From: Phycisphaerales bacterium
GTDB taxonomy: Bacteria; Planctomycetota; Phycisphaerae; Phycisphaerales; UBA1924
DNA: 64,000 nucleotides
Direction: 5' to 3'
Assembly (NCBI GenBank): GCA_028279375.1
Contig: JANQNW010000016.1
Location: 1 to 64,000 of the forward strand
Part shown: one piece after another, positions 36,418 to 44,658 of the stretch
Layout: each line of letters starts with the position of its first letter
Numbering within the stretch: the first letter of the stretch is position 1
Position numbers and translations under genes: made by a program
The notes under the pieces: generated by a model
What the model saw: only the letters and a program-made list of their open reading frames with translations
Databases searched by the model: none
Told to the model about the DNA's origin: nothing

Positions 36418-37299
36418 ATGACGATGAAGCAGGCGACAGCGTTCTTCTCGCTGATTCTCTGGCCTGACAATGTCGATCGGCTCGACGTCGTCGATCGATT
36501 GTCTGACGCGACGGGGGTCGATGTTCACACGCTCCGACTTCGGCTGGCCGCCGATGCGCCGAATGTTGTGGCGCCGCTTCCGGCGCCTCGAGCCGACGCC
36601 GGGGTCGAGACCATCCGGTCGCTTGGCGGCGAGGCCTTCGCCCCGAAGATGGAAGAACTGGTTCGCCTCGGTCCCTCACTCAAGATCCGCGCACTCTCGA
36701 TGGCGGAGGGAATTCTGCATGCCGAGATCTGGCGAGGCCCGTCAACGGTCATCGACCCGGCGCATATCGAGTTCCTCGTGCTTGGCCGGCTTCGAGACGA
36801 ACGCGACTTCGATCCGATCGCCGACGCGCCGACGCCCTCGATCCTGGCGCCGGGGGCCGCGGTGAAGGCTGCGCTGGTCGCCGGGAGTCAGGGACCGCTG
36901 ACCTTCAATGGAGGCCTCCTGAGCGCCGGACTGCTTGCCGGGGATGAACTCCTCAGCGCGACCGCGAGCGCGAGGCCGACCGTGCTGCCGAACGTGAAGA
37001 TGGACATTCATATGAAGAGCGGATCGATCTTCCAGATCGACGGCGCCAAGCACAGCTTCGATCTGCTCGGAGAACTCAAGGGGCCGAGTGACGAGATCAA
37101 CATCCGGAAGATGATCGGCCTCTTCGAAAGCATGAATGAGCGTATCGTGACCGACGGACATTACGCCATGTTCAGGCCGCCGCCGCAACACACGCGTCTG
37201 CGCCTGCCTGGACTCGCGGTGGATCGCGACACGTCACCCTTCCCGTTCTACTCGCGCTGGGCGGCGCTCATGTATCGGTGTCTGCTCAGGCCGAGTTGA
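36418..37299 (+). CDS. Protein of unknown function
   Basis: A 293-residue soluble protein I do not recognise. The N-terminal half is alpha/beta with PAPRADAGVETIRSLGGEAF and LSMAEGILHAEIWRG; the second half has VLPNVKMDIHMKSGSIFQIDG and GPSDEINIRKMIGLFES. There is no signal peptide or membrane helix. ATG 36418 follows GGAGG at 36404-36408; the frame is open from 36304. It is divergent from the M3 peptidase and convergent with the deacetylase-family gene, overlapping its tail by 14 nt. Confidence 0.75.
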   Translation: MTMKQATAFFSLILWPDNVDRLDVVDRLSDATGVDVHTLRLRLAADAPNVVAPLPAPRADAGVETIRSLGGEAFAPKMEELVRLGPSLKIRALSMAEGILHAEIWRGPSTVIDPAHIEFLVLGRLRDERDFDPIADAPTPSILAPGAAVKAALVAGSQGPLTFNGGLLSAGLLAGDELLSATASARPTVLPNVKMDIHMKSGSIFQIDGAKHSFDLLGELKGPSDEINIRKMIGLFESMNERIVTDGHYAMFRPPPQHTRLRLPGLAVDRDTSPFPFYSRWAALMYRCLLRPS

Positions 37300-38302
37300 G
37301 CGACTCCGCCATTCTCTCGATCAGTCGGCAACCGTCGGAGTCTCGTCGTGTGATTGCCGGCGCCGGCTCGCCCAGCATCGTGCGCGCGCAGACCTCGCAT
37401 CCATCGGCGATGGCCTCGAGGCTGTATCCACCCTCGAGAATCACCAGCACTCGGCCCGAGGCTGTGCGCTCCGAAGCGCTCACGATCTGCTCGCACATCC
37501 ACGCGAAGCAGTCGGTGGAGAGCGTCATCGAGCCGAGTGGATCAAGTCGATGCGCATCGAATCCAGCAGAGATGATGAAGAGCTCCGGTTGCGCTTGATC
37601 GATGAACGGTGTGAGCAGCCGTTCAAATGCAACCGCGTATTCCGCATCACCCTGACCAGCCGTCATCGGTACATTGAGTGTCCAGCCTGCGCCCTCGCCG
37701 ACGCCGCGCTCGCTGAAGGCGCCCGTCCCGGGAAAGAGGGGGAACTCGTGCAGGCTGAAGAACGCTGCCCGCGGGTTCGACTCGAGAATGTGCTGTGTTC
37801 CATTGCCGTGATGCACGTCCCAGTCAACTATCAGGACGCGCTGCAGATAGTGCTCATGAATCGCCTGCAGCGCGGAGATTGCGGCGTTGGCGTAGAGGCA
37901 GAATCCCATCGCCCGGTTGGCCTCGGCATGATGCCCGGGCGGACGACACAGCGCGATCCCGCGCTTCGTTTCCCCACCGACGACGGCGTCAAGCGCGTCG
38001 GCGCAAGCGCCCGCCGAGAGTCGCGCCGCGTCGAGACTCCGCTCAGAAAGAACCGTGTCCGGGTCCAACTGACCTGCGCGCCCCTCCAATGAGTCGAGCA
38101 GGTCGAGATACGACGCTCCATGGGCGCGCTCGAGACGAACTCGGGAAATGCGACTTGGAGTCCGCCAGGCGACACTCCGTGAAACGACGCGTCGGCAGCC
38201 ATCGATCGCCGCTGTCAGGCGCTCCGGACGCTCCGGATGCCCCGGGCCCGTGACATGATTGAGCATGCGCTCGTCTGTATAGATAAGAAGATCGGCGCTC
38301 AT
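37286..38302 (-). CDS. Histone deacetylase / acetoin utilisation (AcuC-like) family hydrolase
   Basis: A 338-residue zinc amidohydrolase of the arginase-deacetylase fold. Motifs: GHPERPERL, CRPPGHHAEANRAMGFCLYAN (His-His charge relay), DWDVHHGNGTQHI (zinc Asp/His), SAGFDAHRLDPLG (second zinc Asp), and the Tyr-containing ILEGGYSLEA. Bacterial members remove acetyl or other acyl groups from polyamines or proteins; the substrate here is unknown. ATG 38300-38302 is used; GTG 38308 is two codons upstream. It follows the cardiolipin synthase gene by 30 nt, so it is probably co-transcribed. Confidence 0.92.
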   Translation of the reverse strand: MSADLLIYTDERMLNHVTGPGHPERPERLTAAIDGCRRVVSRSVAWRTPSRISRVRLERAHGASYLDLLDSLEGRAGQLDPDTVLSERSLDAARLSAGACADALDAVVGGETKRGIALCRPPGHHAEANRAMGFCLYANAAISALQAIHEHYLQRVLIVDWDVHHGNGTQHILESNPRAAFFSLHEFPLFPGTGAFSERGVGEGAGWTLNVPMTAGQGDAEYAVAFERLLTPFIDQAQPELFIISAGFDAHRLDPLGSMTLSTDCFAWMCEQIVSASERTASGRVLVILEGGYSLEAIADGCEVCARTMLGEPAPAITRRDSDGCRLIERMAESLNSA

Positions 38303-38332
38303 GACCACTCCGACGGCTCGCCGCGTGAAGAC

Positions 38333-39775
38333 CTAGAGCAGCGGGCTGAAGAGCTGCGCGAGACTGTCGATGAATCGAAGAGGCCGTGGCCGCAGCGCCC
38401 ACTCTTCGCGCGAGAGCACGCGGCATTCCTTAATGTACCTGAGTTGCTGGGCGCGCACGGACTCCGTCGCTTCCAGACCGTAGACAAAGACATTCAGCTC
38501 AAAATTCAGGAGGAAAGACCGGATGTCGAAGTTGCCGGAACCGACCATGGCGAACGAGTCATCGACGGTGATCGTCTTCGCATGCAGCAGTCCATTTCTG
38601 AAGAGATGGATCCGGACACCCGCCTCGAGGAGATCTTCATAGAACGCACGGGCCGCGGCGCCGGCGAGTCGCTGGTCCGAGCGTTCCGGCACCACGAGAT
38701 CCACCTGCACGCCTTTGAGCGCGGCCAGGCGCAACGCGAGCAGCGTGGGTTCATCGGGCGCCAGGTATGGCGATGTGATGATGATCCTCGAGTTGGCTTC
38801 ATGGATAGAAGCCACGACCATGTTCCGGAATGACTCCGTCGCGAGGCCGGGTCCGGTGGGAATCACCTGCATCCAGCATCCACCTTCAGTGCGCGCTGTC
38901 GGGAATGAGATCGACTCGTCGCCATCGTGTCCCGTCTCGGCGCGCCAGCCAGCAAGGAAGACCTCCTGCAACTGAATAACTGCAGGCCCATCTATTCGGG
39001 CAGTCAGATCTCGCCATACGCCGACCTTTCTGCCGCCGTAGTCCGCATTGATCAGATTCTGGGAGCCCGCGTACGCCACACGTCCGTCGATGATCGCGAG
39101 CTTCCGATGGTTGCGAATGTCCATTCGTTCGAAGAACGCGCGCAGTGGCGAGACAGGGAGCGCGCCGGCGACGTCAACGTCCGTGGACTCGAAATGCCCT
39201 CGCTTTCTCCGAAGGAAGTCCTTGGACGCAGCCGCGTCGACCAGCACGCGGCAGCGCACCCCTCGTTCAGAGGCGCGCCGAAGCGCATCGATGACCTGCC
39301 TGCCCGATTCATCGTCGGCGAAGATGTAGTAGAGAAGATGGACAGTTGACTCGGCATGATCGATTTCAGCGCAGAGGCGCGCGATGAAATCGCGACTGTC
39401 TGCGATGAGCTCCATTGCGTTTCCGCCGGTGATCTCGAGGCCGCTTATTCGATCTCCGAGTTCGACGAGATCAAGATGTTGTTTGTCCAGGGGCGGATTC
39501 CCGACCGGGGCGGACGCGAGCGCCGGGGAGGCGAACTGTCTGACGTCGTCACGAATCGGCCCACGCTCCTGCGCTCGTTTGGCGCCGAGCCAGGTTCCGC
39601 CGATGAGGCCATACACGAAGATGCCGATCCACGGCAGGAAGTAGATCACCGTGAGCCATGCCAGCGTTGACGTCGGCGTACGCCTGCGCATGACGACAGG
39701 CGTCATCACGATCCGGATGACCCACTCTCCGATGACGTAAACCCAGGTCGCATAGACCCAGAAGGAGTCCTGCAC
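38333..39775 (-). CDS. cls: Cardiolipin synthase (phospholipase D family)
   Basis: A 480-residue membrane enzyme joining two phosphatidylglycerols into cardiolipin. Two N-terminal membrane helices (about residues 5-25 and 35-55), then two HKD motifs: HRKLAIIDGRVAYAGSQN (first, H-R-K variant) and HAKTITVDDSFAMVGSGN (second). GTG 39773-39775 is chosen because CGGAGG lies nine bases upstream and the length matches the family; the frame is open to 39847. It is transcribed with the deacetylase-like gene. Confidence 0.9.
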   Translation of the reverse strand: MQDSFWVYATWVYVIGEWVIRIVMTPVVMRRRTPTSTLAWLTVIYFLPWIGIFVYGLIGGTWLGAKRAQERGPIRDDVRQFASPALASAPVGNPPLDKQHLDLVELGDRISGLEITGGNAMELIADSRDFIARLCAEIDHAESTVHLLYYIFADDESGRQVIDALRRASERGVRCRVLVDAAASKDFLRRKRGHFESTDVDVAGALPVSPLRAFFERMDIRNHRKLAIIDGRVAYAGSQNLINADYGGRKVGVWRDLTARIDGPAVIQLQEVFLAGWRAETGHDGDESISFPTARTEGGCWMQVIPTGPGLATESFRNMVVASIHEANSRIIITSPYLAPDEPTLLALRLAALKGVQVDLVVPERSDQRLAGAAARAFYEDLLEAGVRIHLFRNGLLHAKTITVDDSFAMVGSGNFDIRSFLLNFELNVFVYGLEATESVRAQQLRYIKECRVLSREEWALRPRPLRFIDSLAQLFSPLL

Positions 39776-39845
39776 GCGCGTCGTCCTCCGGCATTCACCG
39801 TTGTGAGGGAGAATACCGCGTCTGTGTCCGGCGCGTCTTCTGAAC

Positions 39846-39886
39846 AAAAAAACAGCGAGGCCGGCGCCAAGCGCTCAGCCTCACTG
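39846..39886 (-). terminator. Rho-independent terminator after PEP-CTERM-like gene
   Basis: Outer 9-bp stem (39853-39861 with 39878-39886, one G-T pair) with an inner GC-rich part; seven Ts follow on the - strand (A-tract 39846-39852). It lies 33 nt past the stop of the gene at 39919-40521. Confidence 0.88.
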
Positions 39887-39918
39887 GATACGCATTCAAA
39901 ATGTACGCAGCCGATCGC

Positions 39919-40521
39919 TCAGCGTCTGCGGCGCGCGAAGGCGGCCAGCCCGGCGACGCCGAATGCGCCGACAGCGCCAGGCGCAGGAACGGTGGTCCAA
40001 CAGACGTTGTCGACGAAGCCATTCGCGGCGACCTGCATCGTGGCGCCGAAGAATCGCAGTTCCTTGATCGGATGCTCGTATTCGAACTCGAACATCGCGT
40101 AGTTGAAGGGATCATTGAAGAACGTCGCCCGCCGACTGTAATGGTGACCGATCTTGATGTTGTCCTCGGTGTACGGGGCGACGCCGGCGCGCGTGAGCGA
40201 GTCGATGTCGTCGTGGAAGACGAAGAACATCTTCAGGCTGATGATCGGCTTGTCGAAGACAACCAGCGCGGACTCCCGGATTTCGAAGGAATTCAATCCT
40301 GAGGCGGCGTATTTCGAATCGGTGAAGTGTTCCGCGACTCGTCCTCCAGTCCACGTCGATCCATGGATCTGGAAGTCCGTCGCGCCGGTTCCCGTAATGC
40401 CCTCCTCGACGCCTTCGCCGTCGAAGTCCAGGTAGAACGTCTCCCCACCAGTCGCGAGCGAGATCTGTGCGAAGCTCGCTGCGGCGATGAATCCCGCCAG
40501 TGTCATGAGGTTTCTGCGCAT
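39919..40521 (-). CDS. Exported protein with PEP-CTERM-like sorting tail
   Basis: A 200-residue secreted protein. Signal peptide (about 1-24, FIAAASFAQISLATGG), a beta-rich body (YLDFDGEGVEEGITGTG; a compact domain like those in choice-of-anchor exported proteins), and the tail VPAPGAVGAFGVAGLAAF then ARRRR. It is the clearest example in the window of the Pro-helix-Arg sorting signal. ATG 40521 is the start. No catalytic residues recognised. Confidence 0.82.
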   Translation of the reverse strand: MRRNLMTLAGFIAAASFAQISLATGGETFYLDFDGEGVEEGITGTGATDFQIHGSTWTGGRVAEHFTDSKYAASGLNSFEIRESALVVFDKPIISLKMFFVFHDDIDSLTRAGVAPYTEDNIKIGHHYSRRATFFNDPFNYAMFEFEYEHPIKELRFFGATMQVAANGFVDNVCWTTVPAPGAVGAFGVAGLAAFARRRR

Positions 40522-41297
40522 CGTGTCGATTCCTCGTTGTCTCTTTGCGTCGCTTCGGACTCCTTACGAAGCGATCGCGCAACCATGCCGGCGCCCGTGC
40601 CTTGGGCGCACATCGTCAGTTCCACCTCGAGGTCGCCGCGCCGCATCCTGGCGGCGTCGCTCTCGATTCGAGGCATTCCGACGGGACGAACTCAGCATCT
40701 CGGCGCGCATGACGCGATGTGACATGCGATGCCGGACGCTGAAAGCGTCTCGCCAACCGTTTGTTATCAAAAACTCACTCGATCGCGGCCTGTGCAAACC
40801 GCTTCGACTCTGACACGTGCAGACTACTTGCGGGCGCATTCCTGTCAACATGAATAATCCGAAAATAACGGTTCGACGCTTGCGGACTGGGCGATAATCC
40901 CTACATGCAGGTGGATTCTCGAGCGCCATCGCGCGCGTCCTTCACCGCCTGAAGCGCGTTTCCCAAGCTCGCGCCCGGCGAGTCGAGTCCAGGGATCAAG
41001 TAGAACGTCGCCGGTGCGGCGTTCGCTCACTTCAGCGCTCATGAGTAACCAGTCAGAGAAGGCCCACGGTGCGTGTGTGTCGTGATCCCTGGTGACCACT
41101 TGGTCCTGCGAATCACTGTGTGGTCAGCGGAGATCGCTTCACGCAGCTCTGGGACCAAGATCAGTTCGTCGTATCGATCAGGGATGCGCGCTCGCGTCGG
41201 TGAACTCCTTAGCGACCTCCGACGCTTCCAGTTTGTTCGCAACTGCGAAAGGCGGCCCCAGGAGATAGAACGCGCTGGTGAACAGAGCAGATTCCGC
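40522..41297. other. Gene-poor interval
   Basis: About 780 bases without a convincing gene. The left part should hold the promoter of the - strand PEP-CTERM-like gene. Open frames in both strands are short and lack ribosome sites. Pieces such as APWAFSDWLLMSAEV (- strand, near 41050) and LILVPELREAISADH (- strand, near 41150, another frame) look faintly protein-like and could be a decayed gene broken by frameshifts, but I cannot show it. Base composition looks less uniform than in neighbouring genes. Confidence 0.35.
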
Positions 41298-41327
41298 TTG
41301 ACATGCAAGCGGATACTTGCATATGAT
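41298..41327 (+). promoter_or_regulatory. Promoter with overlapping palindromic operator for the ArsR operon
   Basis: The -35 TTGACA (41298-41303) and -10 TATGAT (41322-41327) are separated by 18 bases. The spacer is filled by a perfect inverted repeat ATGCAAG-CGGATA-CTTGCAT (41303-41322) that touches both boxes. Binding by the encoded ArsR-family protein would block RNA polymerase, so autorepression is inferred. The predicted transcript start (about 41334) is only some nine bases before ATG 41343, so the message is nearly leaderless. Confidence 0.8.
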
Positions 41328-41342
41328 CCGACGAGCAAATGC

Positions 41343-41624
41343 ATGGATGACCTCTACAAGGCGATCGCAGACCCCACCAGACGGGCGATTCTCGATGAGT
41401 TGGTGGAGCGAGATGAGCAGTCGCTGTTCGAACTCTGTGGCCGTCTGATCATGAAGCACGGCATCAGTTCGTCACGGCAGGCGATCTCGCAACACCTCGA
41501 GATTCTGGAGTCCGCCGGGTTGATCATCGTCAGGCGGGAAGGCAGATACAAATTCCATTCGTTCAACGGCGAACCGTTGAAGGCGATCGCCAAGCGCTGG
41601 CCTACGAACGAAACGAGGAGGTAG
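41343..41624 (+). CDS. ArsR-family winged-helix transcription regulator
   Basis: A 93-residue dimeric repressor-like protein. IADPTRRAILDELVERDEQS is the family opening, and SRQAISQHLEILESAGLIIVRREGR is the recognition helix and wing. It lacks the CVC metal site of ArsR/SmtB sensors, so the inducer is probably not a metal bound at alpha-3. It resembles the ArsR proteins that sit in front of VOC or SRPBCC genes. ATG 41343 has no Shine-Dalgarno site, consistent with the near-leaderless transcript. Two VOC-fold genes follow. Confidence 0.9.
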   Translation: MDDLYKAIADPTRRAILDELVERDEQSLFELCGRLIMKHGISSSRQAISQHLEILESAGLIIVRREGRYKFHSFNGEPLKAIAKRWPTNETRR

Positions 41625-41630
41625 GACCCG

Positions 41631-42023
41631 ATGAGAATCAGCATGTCCAGTGTGCCCGTTGACGACCAGGCGAAGGCGCTCAGTTTCTACACCGAGAAGC
41701 TGGGATTCCAGACGAAGCACGACATCCCATTGGGTGAACACCGATGGATTACGGTGGTCTCTCCTGAGGATCCGGACGGCACCGAACTCGCCCTCGAGCC
41801 CGATGAGCACCCTGCGGTTAGACCGTTCAAGTCGGCGCTCGTCGCCGACGGCATCCCATTTACAGCATTCGCGGTGGAAGACACCGCAGCCGAGCATGAG
41901 CGGCTGGAGGCTCTTGGGGTGCGGTTTACGCAGAAACCCACGGATCTTGGAACAGTGATCACAGCCGTCTTCGATGACACGTGCGGGAATCTGATCATGA
42001 TTATGCAGGAGACATCCGGATGA
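41631..42023 (+). CDS. VOC (glyoxalase/dioxygenase fold) family protein
   Basis: A 130-residue single-domain VOC protein. MSSVPVDDQAKALSFYTEKLGF is the classic first beta-alpha unit; WITVVSPEDPDGTELALEP and CGNLIMIMQE complete the metal-site strands, with a Glu near the C-terminus. Members include lactoylglutathione lyases, dioxygenases and antibiotic-binding proteins; the exact activity is unknown. Six bases after arsR, with GGAGG directly upstream; the stop overlaps the next start (ATGA). Confidence 0.9.
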   Translation: MRISMSSVPVDDQAKALSFYTEKLGFQTKHDIPLGEHRWITVVSPEDPDGTELALEPDEHPAVRPFKSALVADGIPFTAFAVEDTAAEHERLEALGVRFTQKPTDLGTVITAVFDDTCGNLIMIMQETSG

Positions 42024-42472
42024 TGAGAACTTCACGACTCCAATTGAGCGTTCTTCTCCTCGCGCCCTTGTTGCTCGCCGGCGCTGCGATGAGTGATCAT
42101 GACAGGGACCATCGATCGGACGGCGCCGTAGAGGTCCAGTACCTCGAGATCGTCACGCCTTCGGTGGAAGAGACGTGCGCCATCCTCGCCAAAGCGCATG
42201 ATGTGGTCTTCAGCGAACCCATCCCGGAGTTCGGGAATGCCCGAACGGCGGACCTCAAGGATGGGGGGCGCATCGGCGTCCGAGCGCCTCTGCGCGTGAC
42301 GGAGACGCCGGTCGTGCGGCCATACCTTCTCGTGGATGACATCGAGTCAGCGGTCAGAGACGCCGAGAAGGCCGGCGCCGAAATCGCCATCCCACCCCTG
42401 GAGATTCCCGGTGGGGGCACGTTCTCGATCTACATCCTTGGCGGAATCGAGCACGGCCTCTGGCAACTCTGA
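42020..42472 (+). CDS. Exported VOC-like protein
   Basis: A 150-residue protein with a signal peptide (about residues 1-24, LSVLLLAPLLLAGAAMS) and a VOC-like domain (VQYLEIVTPSVEETCAILAK; RPYLLVDDIESAVRDAEKAGA; GTFSIYILGGIEHGLWQL). A periplasmic VOC protein is uncommon; it lies in one operon with arsR and a cytoplasmic VOC gene. A short His/Asp-rich stretch follows the cleavage site (DHDRDHRSD). ATG 42020 overlaps the previous stop; ATG 42023 is one codon later. Confidence 0.82.
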   Translation: MMRTSRLQLSVLLLAPLLLAGAAMSDHDRDHRSDGAVEVQYLEIVTPSVEETCAILAKAHDVVFSEPIPEFGNARTADLKDGGRIGVRAPLRVTETPVVRPYLLVDDIESAVRDAEKAGAEIAIPPLEIPGGGTFSIYILGGIEHGLWQL

Positions 42473-42528
42473 GCGAGGTCACGGATGCGATGAGGCCGGC
42501 TTGAAGCGCGCGGCTCGCTTGATACACT

Positions 42529-42548
42529 AATGGCAACCCGTTGCCATT
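42529..42548. promoter_or_regulatory. Palindromic operator A (putative Zur/Fur-family box)
   Basis: Perfect inverted repeat AATGGCA-ACCCGT-TGCCATT (arms of nine if read as AATGGCAAC-CC-GTTGCCATT). It lies 23 nt before GTG 42571, the start of the microprotein-Fur-family operon. It shares the 7-6-7 layout with three other sites at 44542, 46191 and 50057. Autoregulation by the Fur-family protein is inferred. Confidence 0.75.
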
Positions 42549-42570
42549 TATTGGTCAGGAGTGCTTCGTC

Positions 42571-42768
42571 GTGAATCCTTGCTGCCCCAATGAGGTCGCT
42601 TCAATCTGCACTGAGTGCGCATCCGCGACCGTCGCCGGCGCAACGATCAGCCTTCCGCTTCTTCTCGCGGGCATCATCATCGCGGGCGTCGCGGGCATCA
42701 TTCTGAATCGCTTGTCATCCCGCCTTGCTGAAGAGCGGGGTGGCATGGTCGCCGCTGTCGCGACGTGA
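42571..42768 (+). CDS. Cys-rich single-pass microprotein, paralogue 1
   Basis: A 65-residue protein of no family I know. A short N-terminal part has Cys pairs (NPCCPNE, then SICTECASATVAGA), followed by one membrane helix (ISLPLLLAGIIIAGVAGIIL) and a basic tail. It is clearly related to the protein at 46229-46447, sharing CTECA-S/T-ATVAGA and SLP...AG. GTG 42571 has AGGAG (42557-42561) nine bases upstream; the frame is open further upstream through the operator. The stop overlaps the Fur-family start by 4 nt. A four-Cys metal site at the membrane is a reasonable guess. Confidence 0.75.
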   Translation: MNPCCPNEVASICTECASATVAGATISLPLLLAGIIIAGVAGIILNRLSSRLAEERGGMVAAVAT

Positions 42769-43145
42769 CCGAGCGCCGGAACACACGCCAGCTCGATGCG
42801 ATTCGGGAGTTGCTCGCCGAAGAGCGTCGCCCACTCTCGATCGAAGAGATCTACGAAGGCGCACGGAGAGCGGTGCCGACGCTGGGAGTTCGCACGGTCT
42901 ATCGCGTGATGCACCGGCTGGAAGATGAGGAGCTGGTGGCGCGTGTCGCCATCCCTGGCCAGCCGGATCGGTACGAACTCGCCGAAGTCGCGGCAAAACA
43001 CCACCATCACTTCCATTGCATTGAATGCGACCGTGTCTTCGACGTTCAGGGCTGTCCGGGACACCTGGAGAAGATGGTCCCGGATGGCTTTGTGCTCGAC
43101 GGACACGAGATCACATTGCATGGCCGGTGCAATCATTGCGCTTGA
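42765..43145 (+). CDS. Fur-family metal regulator (Zur-like)
   Basis: A 126-residue regulator. N-terminal winged helix (RQLDAIRELLAEERRPLS; VRTVYRVMHRLEDEELV), C-terminal dimerisation domain with ligands: HHHH (79-82), H84, C85, C88, C97, H100, H114, H119, and C122/C125. The two CxxC pairs form the usual structural zinc site, and the His cluster is a regulatory site. Neighbouring COG0523 GTPase and shared operators favour zinc sensing (Zur), but iron or manganese cannot be excluded. GTG 42765 overlaps the microprotein stop (GTGA), so the two are co-translated. Confidence 0.88.
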   Translation: MTERRNTRQLDAIRELLAEERRPLSIEEIYEGARRAVPTLGVRTVYRVMHRLEDEELVARVAIPGQPDRYELAEVAAKHHHHFHCIECDRVFDVQGCPGHLEKMVPDGFVLDGHEITLHGRCNHCA

Positions 43146-43226
43146 TGCGACTTTGTTCAGTCGGCGCGCATTGACGCGATTCCGCCGAGCGGGCCCACAT
43201 GAAGGTCCAGTCTCGAGTAGATCCTC

Positions 43227-44468
43227 TTAGACAGTCTCGGCGGGCTGGAAGAACCACCCGGGGAATGGGTCGGGCAGATCCGGCCAGGTCTCCTCACCAA
43301 GCGCCATTTCTTCATCCGTCAGCAGGCAACTGTCCAGCAGCGATCGTGTGAGGCTCTCGTCCAGGTCGACGCCGATCATGACCACCTCCTGACGCCGATC
43401 GCCGAATGGCTCCTCCCACCTTGCTTCGATCCACTCGCGCGTCTCTGCGTCGTCCGGCCAGCGGTCACGTGAGGAAACGGCCCACCATCGCCCCACCGGC
43501 TCGATCCGGAATGAGCCGCCGGCTTGCGACCACATCGCCGCGAAGTCGTTCTTGGTCGCGAGCCAGCAGAATCCCTTCGAGCGAGCGGTCTTGAGGAGGC
43601 CTGCCGTCACGAGGTCGTGCAGTCGCTGCGGGTGGAATGGGCGCCGGGCGCGATAGACAAAGCTGGAAATGCCGTATTCCTCGGTCTCCGGCGTGTGCTC
43701 GCTGTTCAGTTCCTTGATCCACTGCGGCGACGCCATCGCCTGCTCCATATCGAAGCGTTCAGCGCCCATGATCTCGCGGAGATCGACTTCGGAGTTGACC
43801 GTCCGGATGATCGTGGCGTCTGCATTGAGCGAGCGGATCAGCGCTTCAACCTGGCGCAGCTCTTCGTCATCGACGAGATCGCACTTGTTGACGAGGATCA
43901 CATCCGCGAACTCAACCTGATCCGTCAGCAGGTCCGAGATGGTCCGCTCGTCCTCATCTGACAGCCCGATCTGCCGATCGACCAAATCGTCGAACGTGTG
44001 AAACTCGGATCGGAAGTTCGATGCGTCGACGACCGTCACCATCGTGTCGAGCTGGGAGAGATTGGAAAGCGAACGCCCTTCCTCATCCTCGAACGTGAAG
44101 GTCTGCGCCACCGGCAGCGGCTCCGAGATTCCGGTGGACTCGATGAGCAGGTAGTCAAACTTGTCTTCGCGTGCGAGACGTGAAACGGCCTTCAGCAGGT
44201 CATCCCGCAGCGTGCAGCAGATGCAGCCGTTCGACATCTCGACGAGTTCTTCATCGACCCGATCGAGGCTGGCGTCACCCTGCTTGACCAGCTCCGCATC
44301 GATGTTGATCTCGCTCATGTCGTTGACGATGACCGCGACCCGAAGGCCCTCACGGTTGCGCAGGACATGGTTGAGCAGCGTGGTCTTGCCTGAGCCGAGG
44401 AACCCGGAGAGGACGGTTACGGGCAGGCGTTCTCGCTTGCCGTTGTGTTTGGTCGTGGAGTCAGTCAC
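43227..44468 (-). CDS. COG0523-type GTPase, putative zinc metallochaperone (ZigA/YciC-like)
   Basis: A 413-residue G3E GTPase: P-loop [10 protein letters not shown] (22-30), metal motif NGCICCT with C82, C84, C85, switch [13 protein letters not shown], base recognition LVNKCDL; C-terminal CobW_C domain (about 290-400) with [15 protein letters not shown]. Zur-regulated members deliver zinc under shortage, for example to methionine aminopeptidase. ATG 44468 is the start. A palindrome (44542-44561) lies about 75 nt upstream and overlaps a TTGACA -35 box, so repression by the nearby Fur-family protein is likely. Confidence 0.9.
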   Translation of the reverse strand: MTDSTTKHNGKRERLPVTVLSGFLGSGKTTLLNHVLRNREGLRVAVIVNDMSEINIDAELVKQGDASLDRVDEELVEMSNGCICCTLRDDLLKAVSRLAREDKFDYLLIESTGISEPLPVAQTFTFEDEEGRSLSNLSQLDTMVTVVDASNFRSEFHTFDDLVDRQIGLSDEDERTISDLLTDQVEFADVILVNKCDLVDDEELRQVEALIRSLNADATIIRTVNSEVDLREIMGAERFDMEQAMASPQWIKELNSEHTPETEEYGISSFVYRARRPFHPQRLHDLVTAGLLKTARSKGFCWLATKNDFAAMWSQAGGSFRIEPVGRWWAVSSRDRWPDDAETREWIEARWEEPFGDRRQEVVMIGVDLDESLTRSLLDSCLLTDEEMALGEETWPDLPDPFPGWFFQPAETV

Positions 44469-44531
44469 TGCGGTCTCCTGTGTCCGACGCGCAGCAGGAA
44501 CCCGGAGGAAACTACTGACGTCTCGGGCGGG

Positions 44532-44561
44532 ACGCTAGGCTAATGACATGGCAATGTCAAT
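44532..44561 (-). promoter_or_regulatory. Promoter and palindromic operator B before the COG0523 gene
   Basis: Operator AATGACA-TGGCAA-TGTCAAT at 44542-44561. On the - strand TTGACA (44555-44560) can be the -35 box and TAGCGT (44532-44537) the -10 box, 17 bases apart. The same arrangement of operator, TTGACA and TAGCGT recurs at 46181-46210. Binding would cover the -35 box. Confidence 0.72.
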
Positions 44562-44658
44562 AACCGAGAGGCCGCCCTTGAGTCGCCCGGGATGCCCAGG
44601 CCGAGTCGCCACAACCTCGATCTTCCCCGCGTGCGCGATCGCGACCGTCACCGGAATC

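Noticed and set aside
40564-40929. Open frame of 121 codons on -
   Set aside because: Arg-rich with no domain, no ribosome site, and lies in the promoter region of the PEP-CTERM-like gene.
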